Shown: piece by piece, positions 51,401 to 63,840 of the stretch | Numbering within the stretch: the first letter of the stretch is position 1 | How the letters are laid out: each line of letters starts with the position of its first letter | DNA from: Hydractinia symbiolongicarpus | Taxonomy: Eukaryota; Cnidaria; Hydrozoa; Anthoathecata; Hydractiniidae | DNA: 64,000 nt | Reading direction: 5' to 3' | NCBI RefSeq assembly: GCF_029227915.1 | Contig: NC_079878.1 | Location: forward strand, 33,507,501-33,571,500 | Made by a program: the position numbers and the translations under genes | Notes under the pieces: generated by a model | The model's input: only the letters and a program-made list of their open reading frames with translations | The model's database searches: none | Told to the model about the DNA's origin: nothing

Positions 51401-52777
51401 ACATTCGACTATACGTGCCAAGCCCGGGATTTACGAGAAATCGCGGGTTTTCGTTTGCCGGCGATTAAACTTCTTTTATTCAGCGTCTCATCAAAAATGA
51501 AAACATTTTTAAAAACTACAAGTCTTATGCGTTTTAGTGGTGAAAAAATAATTTAAAAAATCGTTCTGGAAATGAGTTTACTCACAGGTTACTTTCTTTG
51601 TATACTTTTGACTATACGGGCCAAGCCGGGATTTACGGGAAATCGCGGGTTTTCGTTTGCCGGCGATTAAACTTCTTTTATTCAGCGTCTCATCAAAAAT
51701 GAAAACATTTTTAAAAACTACAAGTCTTATGCGTTTTAGTGGTGAAAAAATAATTTAAAAAATCGTTCTGGAAATGAGTTTACTCACAGGGTACTTTCTT
51801 TGTACACATTCGACTATACGGGCCAAGCCCGGGATTTACGGGAAATCGCGGGTTTTCGTTTTCCGGCGATTAAACCTCTTTCATTAAGCGTCTCATCAAA
51901 AATGAAAACTTTTTTGAAAACTACAAGTCTCATGCGTTTTAGTGTTGAAAAAAAAATTTAAAAAATCGTTCGGGAAATGAGTTTACTCCCTGGGTACTTT
52001 CTTTGTATACATTCGACTATACGAGCCAAGCCCCGGATTTACGGGAAAACGCGGGATTTCGTTTGCCGGCGATTAAACCTCTTTCATTAAGCGTCTCATC
52101 AAAAATGAAAACATTTTTGAAAACTACAAGTCTCATGCGTTTTAGTGGTAAAAAAATAATATAAAAAATCGTTCGGGAAATGAGTTTACTCCCTGGGTAC
52201 TTTATTTGAATACTTTTGACTATACGGGCCAAGCCGGGATTTACGGGAAATCGCGGGTTTTCGTTTGCCGGCGATTAAACTTCTTTTATTCAGCGTCTCA
52301 TCAAAAATGAAAACATTTTTAAAAACTACAAGTCTTATGCGTTTTAGTGGTGAAAAAATAATTTAAAAAATCGTTCTGCAAATGAATTTACTCACAGGGT
52401 ACTTTCTTTGCATACATTCGACTATACGTGCCAAGCCCGGGATTTACGAGAAATCGCGGGTTTTCGTTTGCCGGCGATTAAACTTCTTTTATTCAGCGTC
52501 TCATCAAAAATGAAAACATTTTTAAAAACTACAAGTCTTATGCGTTTTAGTGGTGAAAAAATAATTTAAAAAATCGTTCTGGAAATGAGTTTACTCACAG
52601 GGTACTTTCTTTGTATACATTCGACTATACGGGCCAAGCCCGGGATTTACGGGAAATCGCGGGTTTTCGTTTTCCGGCGATTAAACCTCTTTCATTAAGC
52701 GTCTCATCAAAAATGAAAACTTTTTTGAAAACTACAAGTCTCATGCGTTTTAGTGTTGAAAAAAAAATTTAAAAAAT

Positions 52778-52906
52778 CGTTCGGGAAATGAGTTTTCGTT
52801 CTCCGGCAATTAAACCTCTTTCATTAAGCGTCTCATCAAAAATGAAAACATTTTTGAAAACTACAAGTCTCATGCGTTTTAGTGTTGAAAAATTAATTTA
52901 AAAAAT
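52778..52906 (+). repeat. Truncated 129-bp monomer, copy B
   Basis: Same truncation as at 39,688-39,816, same GAGTTT join and same private GTTCTCCGG, at an offset of 13,090 bp. The shared lesion shows that the 74-bp deletion came before the A/B duplication and that the two large units descend from one ancestor instead of being independent amplifications. Confidence 0.92.
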
Positions 52907-53889
52907 CGTTCGGGAAATGAGTTTACTCCCTGGGTACTTTATTTGTATACTTTTGACTATACGGGCCGAGTCCGGGATTTACGGGAAATCGCGGATTTTA
53001 GTTTGCCGGTGATTAAACTGCTTTTATTCAGCGTCTCATCAAAAATGAAAACATTTTTGAAAACTACAAGTCTCATGCGTTTTAGTGGTGAAAAAATAAT
53101 TTAAAAAATCGTTCGGGAAATGAGTTTACTCCCTGGGTACTTTCTTTGCATACTTTTGACTATACGGGCCAAGCCGGGATTTACGGGAAATCGCGGGTTT
53201 TCGTTTGCCGGCGATTAAACTTCTTTTATTCAGCGTCTCATCAAAAATGTAAACATTTTTAAAAACTACAAGTCTGATGCATTTTAGTGGTGAAAAAATA
53301 ATTTAAAAAATCGTTCTGGAAATGAGTTTACTCACAGGGTACTTTCTTTGTATACATTCGACTATACGGGCCAAGCACGGGATTTACGGGAAATCGCGGG
53401 TTTTCGTTTTCCGGCGATTAAACCTCTTTCATTAAGCGTCTCATCAAAAATGAAAACTTTTTTGAAAACTACAAGTCTCATGCGTTTTAGTGTTGAAAAA
53501 AAAATTTAAAAAATCGTTCGGGAAATGAGTTTACTCCCTGGGTACTTTCTTTGTATACATTCGACTATACGGGCCAAGCCCCGGATTTACGGGAAAACGC
53601 GGGATTTCGTTTGCCGGCGATTAAACTTCTTTTATTCAGCGTCTCATCAAAAATGAAAACATTTTTAAAAACTACAAGTCTTATGCGTTTTAGTGGTGAA
53701 AAAATAATTTAAAAAATCGTTCTGGAAATGAGTTTACTCACAGGGTACTTTCTTTGTATACTTTTGACTATACGGGCCAAGCCGGGATTTACGGGAAATC
53801 GCGGGTTTTCGTTTGCCGGCGATTAAACTGCTTTTATTCAGCGTCTCATCAAAAATGAAAACATTTTAAAAAACTACAAGTCTTATGCG

Positions 53890-56799
53890 TTTTAGTGGTG
53901 AAAAAATAATTTAAAAAATCGTTCTGGAAATGAGTTTACTCACAGGGTACTTTCTTTGTATACATTCGACTATACGGGCCAAGCCCGGGATTTACGGGAA
54001 ATCGCGGGTTTTCGTTTTCCGGCGATTAAACCTCTTTCATTAAGCGTCTCATCAAAAATGAAAACTTTTTTGAAAACTACAAGTCTCATGCGTTTTAGTG
54101 TTGAAAAAAAAATTTAAAAAATCGTTCGGGAAATGAGTTTACTCCCTGGGTACTTTCTTTGTATACATTCGACTATACGAGCCAAGCCCCGGATTTACGG
54201 GAAAACGCGGGATTTCGTTTGCCGGCGATTAAACCTCTTTCATTAAGCGTCTCATCAAAAATGAAAACATTTTTGAAAACTACAAGTCTCATGCGTTTTA
54301 GTGGTAAAAAAATAATATAAAAAATCGTTCGGGAAATGAGTTTACTCCCTGGGTACTTTATTTGTATACTTTTGACTATACGGGCCAAGCCGGGATTTAC
54401 GGGAAATCGCGGGTTTTCGTTTGCCGGCGATTAAACTTCTTTTATTCAGCGTCTCATCAAAAATGAAAACATTTTTAAAAACTACAAGTCTTATGTGTTT
54501 TAGTGGTGAAAAAATAATTTAAAAAATCGTTCTGGAAATGAGTTTACTCACAGGTTACTTTCTTTGTATACTTTTGACTATACGGGCCAAGCCGGGATTT
54601 ACGGGAAATCGCGGGTTTTCGTTTGCCGGCGATAAAACTTCTTTTATTCAGCGTCTCATCAAAAATGAAAACATTTTTAAAAACTACAAGTCTTATGCGT
54701 TTTAGTGGTGAAAAAATAATTTAAAAAATCGTTCTGGAAATGAGTTTACTCACAGGGTACTTTCTTTGTATACATTCGACTATACGGGCCAAGCCCGGGA
54801 TTTACGGGAAATCGCGGGTTTTCGTTTTCCGGCGATTAAACCTCTTTCATTAAGCGTCTCATCAAAAATGAAAACTTTTTTGAAAACTACAAGTCTAATG
54901 CGTTTTAGTGTTGAAAAAAAAATTTAAAAAATCGTTCGGGAAATGAGTTTACTCCCTGGGTACTTTCTTTGTATACATTCGACTATACGGGCCAAGCCCC
55001 GGATTTACGGGAAAACGCGGGATTTCGTTTGCCGGCGATTAAACCTCTTTCATTAAGCGTCTCATCAAAAATGAAAACATTTTTGAAAACTACAAGTCTC
55101 ATGCGTTTTAGTGGTAAAAAAATAATATAAAAAATCGTTCGGGAAATGAGTTTACTCCCTGGGTACTTTATTTGTATACTTTTGACTATACGGGCCAAGC
55201 CGGGATTTACGGGAAATCGCGGGTTTTCGTTTTCCGGCGATTAAACCTCTTTCATTAAGCGTCTCATCAAAAATGAAAACATTTTAAAAAACTACAAGTC
55301 TTATGCGTTTTAGTGGTGAAAAAATAATTTAAAAAATCGTTCAGGAAATGAGTTTACTCACAGGGTACTTTCTTTGTATACATTCGACTATACGGGCCAA
55401 GCCCGGGATTTACGGGAAATCGCGGGTTTTCGTTTTCCGGCGATTAAACCTCTTTCATTAAGCGTCTCATCAAAAATGAAAACTTTTTTGAAAACTACAA
55501 GTCTCATGCGTTTTAGTGTTGAAAAAAAAATTTAAAAAATCGTTCGGGAAATGAGTTTACTCCCTGGGTACTTTCTTTGTATACGTTCGACTATACGAGC
55601 CAAGCCCCGGATTTACGGGAAAACGCGGGATTTCGTTTGCCGGCGATTAAACCTCTTTCATTAAGCGTCTCATCAAAAATGAAAACATTTTTGAAAACTA
55701 CAAGTCTCATGCGTTTTAGTGGTAAAAAATAATATAAAAAATCGTTCGGGAAATGAGTTTACTCCCTGGGTACTTTATTTGTATACTTTTGACTATACGG
55801 GCCAAGCCGGGATTTACGGGAAATCGCGGGTTTTCGTTTGCCGGCGATAAAACTTCTTTTTTTCAGCGTCTCATCAAAAATGAAAACATTTTTAAAAACT
55901 ACAAGTCTTATGCGTTTTAGTGGTGAAAAAATAATTTAAAAAATCGTTCTGGAAATGAGTTTACTCACAGGGTACTTTCTTTGTATACATTCGACTATAC
56001 GGGCCAAGCCCGGGATTTACGGGAAATCGCGGGTTTTCGTTTTCCGGCGATTAAACCTCTTTCATTAAGCGTCTCATCAAAAATGAAAACTTTTTTGAAA
56101 ACTACAAGTCTAATGCGTTTTAGTGTTGAAAAAAAAATTTAAAAAATCGTTCGGGAAATGAGTTTACTCCCTGGGTACTTTCTTTGTATACATTCGACTA
56201 TACGGGCCAAGCCCCGGATTTACGGGAAAACGCGGGATTTCGTTTGCCGGCGATTAAACCTCTTTCATTAAGCGTCTCATCAAAAATGAAAACATTTTTG
56301 AAAACTACAAGTCTCATGCGTTTTAGTGGTAAAAAAATAATATAACAAATCGTTCGGGAAATGAGTTTACTCCCTGGGTACTTTATTTGTATACTTTTGA
56401 CTATACGGGCCAAGCCGGGATTTACGGGAAATCGCGGGTTTTCGTTTGCCGGCGATTAAACTTCTTTTATTCAGCGTCTCATCAAAAATGAAAACATTTT
56501 TAAAAACTACAAGTCTTATGCGTTTTAGTGGTGAAAAAATAATTTAAAAAATCGTTCTGGAAATGAGTTTACTCACAGGGTACTTTCTTTGTATACATTC
56601 GACTATACGTGCCAAGCCCGGGATTTACGAGAAATCGCGGGTTTTCGTTTGCCGGCGATTAAACTTCTTTTATTCAACGTCTCATCAAAAATGAAAACAT
56701 TTTTAAAAGCTACAAGTCTTATGCGTTTTAGTGGTGAAAAAATAATTTAAAAAATCGTTCTGGAAATGAGTTTACTCACAGGGTACTTTCTTTGTATAC
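53890..56799 (+). repeat. 22-monomer-offset duplication (4,454 bp), copy 1
   Basis: Matches 58,344-61,253. Shared private variants are CTTATGTGTTT at 54,491 and 58,945, GTATACGTTCG near 55,580 and 60,034, GATAAAACTTC near 54,632/59,086 and 55,847/60,301, TATAACAAATCG near 56,341 and 60,795, and TTATTCAACGTC with AAAAGCTAC near 56,680 and 61,134. One substitution seen is CTTTTTTTCAG near 55,856 against CTTTTATTCAG. The left end overlaps the end of copy B. Confidence 0.88.
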
Positions 56800-58581
56800 T
56801 TTTGACTATACGGGCCAAGCCGGGATTTACGGGAAATCGCGGGTTTTCGTTTGCCGGCGATTAAACTTCTTTTATTCAGCGTCTCATCAAAAATGAAAAC
56901 ATTTTTAAAAACTACAAGTCTTATGCGTTTTAGTGGTGAAAAATAATTTAAAAAATCGTTCTGGAAATGAGTTTACTCACAGGGTACTTTCTTTGTATAC
57001 TTTTGACTATACGGGCCAAGCCGGGATTTACGGGAAATCGCGGGTTTTCGTTTGCCGGCGATTAAACTTCTTTTATTCAGCGTCTCATCAAAAATGAAAA
57101 CATTTTTAAAAACTACAAGTCTTATGCGTTTTAGTGGTGAAAAAATAATTTAAAAAATCGTTCTGGAAATGAGTTTACTCACAGGGTACTTTCTTTGTAT
57201 ACATTCGACTATACGTGCCAAGCCCGGGATTTATGAGAAATCGCGGGTTTTCGTTTGCCGGCGATTAAACTTCTTTTATTCAGCGTCTCATCAAAAATGA
57301 AAACATTTTTGAAAACTACAAGTCTCATGCGTTTTAGTGGTGAAAAAATAATTTAAAAAATCGTTCTGGAAATGAGTTTACTCACAGGGTACTTTCTTTG
57401 TATACATTCGACTATACGGGCCAAGCCCGGGATTTACGGGAAATCGCGGGTTTTCGTTTTCCGGCGATTAAACCTCTTTCATTAAGCGTCTCATCAAAAA
57501 TGAAAACTTTTTTGAAAACTACAAGTCTCATGCGTTTTAGTGTTGAAAAAAAAATTTAAAAAATCGTTCTGGAAATGAGTTTACTCACAGGGTACTTTCT
57601 TTGTATACATTCGACTATACGTGCCAAGCCCGGGATTTACGAGAAATCGCGGGTTTTCGTTTGCCGGCGATTAAACTTCTTTTATTCAACGTCTCATCAA
57701 AAATGAAAACATTTTTAAAAGCTACAAGTCTTATGCGTTTTAGTGGTGAAAAAATAATTTAAAAAATCGTTCTGGAAATGAGTTTACTCACAGGGTACTT
57801 TCTTTGTATACTTTTGACTATACGGGCCAAGCCGGGATTTACGGGAAATCGCGGGTTTTCGTTTGCCGGCGATTAAACTTCTTTTATTCAGCGTCTCATC
57901 AAAAATGAAAACATTTTTAAAAACTACAAGTCTTATGCGTTTTAGTGGTGAAAAATAATTTAAAAAATCGTTCTGGAAATGAGTTTACTCACAGGGTACT
58001 TTCTTTGTATACTTTTGACTATACGGGCCAAGCCGGGATTTACGGGAAATCGCGGGTTTTCGTTTGCCGGCGATTAAACTTCTTTTATTCAGCGTCTCAT
58101 CAAAAATGAAAACATTTTTAAAAACTACAAGTCTTATGCGTTTTAGTGGTGAAAAAATAATTTAAAAAATCGTTCTGGAAATGAGTTTACTCACAGGGTA
58201 CTTTCTTTGTATACATTCGACTATACGTGCCAAGCCCGGGATTTATGAGAAATCGCGGGTTTTCGTTTGCCGGCGATTAAACTTCTTTTATTCAGCGTCT
58301 CATCAAAAATGAAAACATTTTTGAAAACTACAAGTCTCATGCGTTTTAGTGGTGAAAAAATAATTTAAAAAATCGTTCTGGAAATGAGTTTACTCACAGG
58401 GTACTTTCTTTGTATACATTCGACTATACGGGCCAAGCCCGGGATTTACGGGAAATCGCGGGTTTTCGTTTTCCGGCGATTAAACCTCTTTCATTAAGCG
58501 TCTCATCAAAAATGAAAACTTTTTTGAAAACTACAAGTCTCATGCGTTTTAGTGTTGAAAAAAAAATTTAAAAAATCGTTC
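56545..58581 (+). repeat. Five-monomer perfect-register tandem duplication (1,012 bp)
   Basis: About 56,545-57,569 is followed directly by its copy at 57,557-58,581. Shared rare variants are TTATTCAACGTC with AAAAGCTAC, the one-base-shorter GTGGTGAAAAATAATTTA (56,933 and 57,945) and GATTTATGAGAAATC (57,231 and 58,243). I saw no difference between the copies. The junction monomer near 57,541-57,570 joins a GTGTTGAAAAAAAAATTT end to a CGTTCTGG start, a pairing that is otherwise unusual because that end is normally followed by CGTTCGGG. Confidence 0.88.
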
Positions 58582-61253
58582 GGGAAATGAGTTTACTCCC
58601 TGGGTACTTTCTTTGTATACATTCGACTATACGAGCCAAGCCCCGGATTTACGGGAAAACGCGGGATTTCGTTTGCCGGCGATTAAACCTCTTTCATTAA
58701 GCGTCTCATCAAAAATGAAAACATTTTTGAAAACTACAAGTCTCATGCGTTTTAGTGGTAAAAAAATAATATAAAAAATCGTTCGGGAAATGAGTTTACT
58801 CCCTGGGTACTTTATTTGTATACTTTTGACTATACGGGCCAAGCCGGGATTTACGGGAAATCGCGGGTTTTCGTTTGCCGGCGATTAAACTTCTTTTATT
58901 CAGCGTCTCATCAAAAATGAAAACATTTTTAAAAACTACAAGTCTTATGTGTTTTAGTGGTGAAAAAATAATTTAAAAAATCGTTCTGGAAATGAGTTTA
59001 CTCACAGGTTACTTTCTTTGTATACTTTTGACTATACGGGCCAAGCCGGGATTTACGGGAAATCGCGGGTTTTCGTTTGCCGGCGATAAAACTTCTTTTA
59101 TTCAGCGTCTCATCAAAAATGAAAACATTTTTAAAAACTACAAGTCTTATGCGTTTTAGTGGTGAAAAAATAATTTAAAAAATCGTTCTGGAAATGAGTT
59201 TACTCACAGGGTACTTTCTTTGTATACATTCGACTATACGGGCCAAGCCCGGGATTTACGGGAAATCGCGGGTTTTCGTTTTCCGGCGATTAAACCTCTT
59301 TCATTAAGCGTCTCATCAAAAATGAAAACTTTTTTGAAAACTACAAGTCTAATGCGTTTTAGTGTTGAAAAAAAAATTTAAAAAATCGTTCGGGAAATGA
59401 GTTTACTCCCTGGGTACTTTCTTTGTATACATTCGACTATACGGGCCAAGCCCCGGATTTACGGGAAAACGCGGGATTTCGTTTGCCGGCGATTAAACCT
59501 CTTTCATTAAGCGTCTCATCAAAAATGAAAACATTTTTGAAAACTACAAGTCTCATGCGTTTTAGTGGTAAAAAAATAATATAAAAAATCGTTCGGGAAA
59601 TGAGTTTACTCCCTGGGTACTTTATTTGTATACTTTTGACTATACGGGCCAAGCCGGGATTTACGGGAAATCGCGGGTTTTCGTTTTCCGGCGATTAAAC
59701 CTCTTTCATTAAGCGTCTCATCAAAAATGAAAACATTTTAAAAAACTACAAGTCTTATGCGTTTTAGTGGTGAAAAAATAATTTAAAAAATCGTTCAGGA
59801 AATGAGTTTACTCACAGGGTACTTTCTTTGTATACATTCGACTATACGGGCCAAGCCCGGGATTTACGGGAAATCGCGGGTTTTCGTTTTCCGGCGATTA
59901 AACCTCTTTCATTAAGCGTCTCATCAAAAATGAAAACTTTTTTGAAAACTACAAGTCTCATGCGTTTTAGTGTTGAAAAAAAAATTTAAAAAATCGTTCG
60001 GGAAATGAGTTTACTCCCTGGGTACTTTCTTTGTATACGTTCGACTATACGAGCCAAGCCCCGGATTTACGGGAAAACGCGGGATTTCGTTTGCCGGCGA
60101 TTAAACCTCTTTCATTAAGCGTCTCATCAAAAATGAAAACATTTTTGAAAACTACAAGTCTCATGCGTTTTAGTGGTAAAAAATAATATAAAAAATCGTT
60201 CGGGAAATGAGTTTACTCCCTGGGTACTTTATTTGTATACTTTTGACTATACGGGCCAAGCCGGGATTTACGGGAAATCGCGGGTTTTCGTTTGCCGGCG
60301 ATAAAACTTCTTTTATTCAGCGTCTCATCAAAAATGAAAACATTTTTAAAAACTACAAGTCTTATGCGTTTTAGTGGTGAAAAAATAATTTAAAAAATCG
60401 TTCTGGAAATGAGTTTACTCACAGGGTACTTTCTTTGTATACATTCGACTATACGGGCCAAGCCCGGGATTTACGGGAAATCGCGGGTTTTCGTTTTCCG
60501 GCGATTAAACCTCTTTCATTAAGCGTCTCATCAAAAATGAAAACTTTTTTGAAAACTACAAGTCTAATGCGTTTTATTGTTGAAAAAAAAATTTAAAAAA
60601 TCGTTCGGGAAATGAGTTTACTCCCTGGGTACTTTCTTTGTATACATTCGACTATACGGGCCAAGCCCCGGATTTACGGGAAAACGCGGGATTTCGTTTG
60701 CCGGCGATTAAACCTCTTTCATTAAGCGTCTCATCAAAAATGAAAACATTTTTGAAAACTACAAGTCTCATGCGTTTTAGTGGTAAAAAAATAATATAAC
60801 AAATCGTTCGGGAAATGAGTTTACTCCCTGGGTACTTTATTTGTATACTTTTGACTATACGGGCCAAGCCGGGATTTACGGGAAATCGCGGGTTTTCGTT
60901 TGCCGGCGATTAAACTTCTTTTATTCAGCGTCTCATCAAAAATGAAAACATTTTTAAAAACTACAAGTCTTATGCGTTTTAGTGGTGAAAAAATAATTTA
61001 AAAAATCGTTCTGGAAATGAGTTTACTCACAGGGTACTTTCTTTGTATACATTCGACTATACGTGCCAAGCCCGGGATTTACGAGAAATCGCGGGTTTTC
61101 GTTTGCCGGCGATTAAACTTCTTTTATTCAACGTCTCATCAAAAATGAAAACATTTTTAAAAGCTACAAGTCTTATGCGTTTTAGTGGTGAAAAAATAAT
61201 TTAAAAAATCGTTCTGGAAATGAGTTTACTCACAGGGTACTTTCTTTGTATAC
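58344..61253 (+). repeat. 22-monomer-offset duplication (4,454 bp), copy 2
   Basis: Counterpart of 53,890-56,799. It ends at about 61,253, where copy 1 reads GTATACTTTTGAC and this copy reads GTATACATTCGAC. The sequence to its right was taken from inside this same copy, so copy 2 is itself partly duplicated to 63,279. Private change: GTTTTATTGTTG near 60,570, shared with 62,596 but not with copy 1 (GTTTTAGTGTTG near 56,117), which dates that change between the two duplications. Confidence 0.88.
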
Positions 61254-63279
61254 ATTCGACTATACGGGCCAAGCCCGGGATTTACGGGAAATCGCGGGTT
61301 TTCGTTTTCCGGCGATTAAACCTCTTTCATTAAGCGTCTCATCAAAAATGAAAACTTTTTTGAAAACTACAAGTCTAATGCGTTTTAGTGTTGAAAAAAA
61401 AATTTAAAAAATCGTTCGGGAAATGAGTTTACTCCCTGGGTACTTTCTTTGTATACATTCGACTATACGGGCCAAGCCCCGGATTTACGGGAAAACGCGG
61501 GATTTCGTTTGCCGGCGATTAAACCTCTTTCATTAAGCGTCTCATCAAAAATGAAAACATTTTTGAAAACTACAAGTCTCATGCGTTTTAGTGGTAAAAA
61601 AATAATATAAAAAATCGTTCGGGAAATGAGTTTACTCCCTGGGTACTTTATTTGTATACTTTTGACTATACGGGCCAAGCCGGGATTTACGGGAAATCGC
61701 GGGTTTTCGTTTTCCGGCGATTAAACCTCTTTCATTAAGCGTCTCATCAAAAATGAAAACATTTTAAAAAACTACAAGTCTTATGCGTTTTAGTGGTGAA
61801 AAAATAATTTAAAAAATCGTTCAGGAAATGAGTTTACTCACAGGGTACTTTCTTTGTATACATTCGACTATACGGGCCAAGCCCGGGATTTACGGGAAAT
61901 CGCGGGTTTTCGTTTTCCGGCGATTAAACCTCTTTCATTAAGCGTCTCATCAAAAATGAAAACTTTTTTGAAAACTACAAGTCTCATGCGTTTTAGTGTT
62001 GAAAAAAAAATTTAAAAAATCGTTCGGGAAATGAGTTTACTCCCTGGGTACTTTCTTTGTATACGTTCGACTATACGAGCCAAGCCCCGGATTTACGGGA
62101 AAACGCGGGATTTCGTTTGCCGGCGATTAAACCTCTTTCATTAAGCGTCTCATCAAAAATGAAAACATTTTTGAAAACTACAAGTCTCATGCGTTTTAGT
62201 GGTAAAAAATAATATAAAAAATCGTTCGGGAAATGAGTTTACTCCCTGGGTACTTTATTTGTATACTTTTGACTATACGGGCCAAGCCGGGATTTACGGG
62301 AAATCGCGGGTTTTCGTTTGCCGGCGATAAAACTTCTTTTATTCAGCGTCTCATCAAAAATGAAAACATTTTTAAAAACTACAAGTCTTATGCGTTTTAG
62401 TGGTGAAAAAATAATTTAAAAAATCGTTCTGGAAATGAGTTTACTCACAGGGTACTTTCTTTGTATACATTCGACTATACGGGCCAAGCCCGGGATTTAC
62501 GGGAAATCGCGGGTTTTCGTTTTCCGGCGATTAAACCTCTTTCATTAAGCGTCTCATCAAAAATGAAAACTTTTTTGAAAACTACAAGTCTAATGCGTTT
62601 TATTGTTGAAAAAAAAATTTAAAAAATCGTTCGGGAAATGAGTTTACTCCCTGGGTACTTTCTTTGTATACATTCGACTATACGGGCCAAGCCCCGGATT
62701 TACGGGAAAACGCGGGATTTCGTTTGCCGGCGATTAAACCTCTTTCATTAAGCGTCTCATCAAAAATGAAAACATTTTTGAAAACTACAAGTCTCATGCG
62801 TTTTAGTGGTAAAAAAATAATATAACAAATCGTTCGGGAAATGAGTTTACTCCCTGGGTACTTTATTTGTATACTTTTGACTATACGGGCCAAGCCGGGA
62901 TTTACGGGAAATCGCGGGTTTTCGTTTGCCGGCGATTAAACTTCTTTTATTCAGCGTCTCATCAAAAATGAAAACATTTTTAAAAACTACAAGTCTTATG
63001 CGTTTTAGTGGTGAAAAAATAATTTAAAAAATCGTTCTGGAAATGAGTTTACTCACAGGGTACTTTCTTTGTATACATTCGACTATACGTGCCAAGCCCG
63101 GGATTTACGAGAAATCGCGGGTTTTCGTTTGCCGGCGATTAAACTTCTTTTATTCAACGTCTCATCAAAAATGAAAACATTTTTAAAAGCTACAAGTCTT
63201 ATGCGTTTTAGTGGTGAAAAAATAATTTAAAAAATCGTTCTGGAAATGAGTTTACTCACAGGGTACTTTCTTTGTATAC
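59145..63279 (+). repeat. Ten-monomer tandem duplication (2,026 bp)
   Basis: About 59,145-61,253 matches 61,171-63,279 at 2,026 bp. Shared private variants include GTATACGTTCG (60,034 and 62,060), GTTTTATTGTTG (60,570 and 62,596), TATAACAAATCG and TTATTCAACGTC. I noticed no difference inside the matched part. This is among the most recent events in the window. Confidence 0.88.
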
Positions 63280-63840
63280 TTTTGACTATACGGGCCAAGC
63301 CGGGATTTACGGGAAATCGCGGGTTTTCGTTTGCCGGCGATTAAACTTCTTTTATTCAGCGTCTCATCAAAAATGAAAACATTTTTAAAAACTACAAGTC
63401 TTATGCGTTTTAGTGGTGAAAAATAATTTAAAAAATCGTTCTGGAAATGAGTTTACTCACAGGGTACTTTCTTTGTATACTTTTGACTATACGGGCCAAG
63501 CCGGGATTTACGGGAAATCGCGGGTTTTCGTTTGCCGGCGATTAAACTTCTTTTATTCAGCGTCTCATCAAAAATGAAAACATTTTTAAAAACTACAAGT
63601 CTTATGCGTTTTAGTGGTGAAAAAATAATTTAAAAAATCGTTCTGGAAATGAGTTTACTCACAGGGTACTTTCTTTGTATACATTCGACTATACGTGCCA
63701 AGCCCGGGATTTACGAGAAATCGCGGGTTTTCGTTTGCCGGCGATTAAACTTCTTTTATTCAGCGTCTCATCAAAAATGAAAACATTTTTGAAAACTACA
63801 AGTCTCATGCGTTTTAGTGGTGAAAAAATAATTTAAAAAA
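63280..63840 (+). repeat. Continuation copied from 56,800-57,360 (offset 6,480 bp)
   Basis: At 63,280 the sequence stops following 61,254 and follows 56,800 instead, including the short GTGGTGAAAAATAATTTA end (56,933 and 63,413). It differs by TTACGAG here against TTATGAG at 57,234, so it comes from before the T change or from a sister block. The match ends near 63,845, where this copy has CGTTCGGG and the other CGTTCTGG. Confidence 0.8.

Larger units (their letters stand above)
42438..54418 (+). repeat. Large higher-order unit, copy B (~12.0 kb, incomplete)
   Basis: Nearly identical to copy A, first at 13,495 bp and, after losing two monomers near 45,400, at 13,090 bp. The match ends near 54,418, where A reads GGGATTTCG (41,329) and B reads GGGTTTTCG. 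B therefore lacks the last kilobase of the unit and runs instead into the locally amplified region to the right. The very high similarity to A means either a very recent duplication or, less likely, an assembly duplication. Confidence 0.88.

Noticed and set aside
37914-62893. A 71-residue minus-strand open frame beginning MARIVKS, present a dozen times with nearly the same sequence (for example 37,914-38,129 and 62,678-62,893)
   Set aside because: It is antisense read-through of one particular pair of neighbouring monomers and is repeated because the DNA block was duplicated. It is bounded by repeat sequence on both sides, has no recognisable domain, and is lost wherever the monomer order differs.
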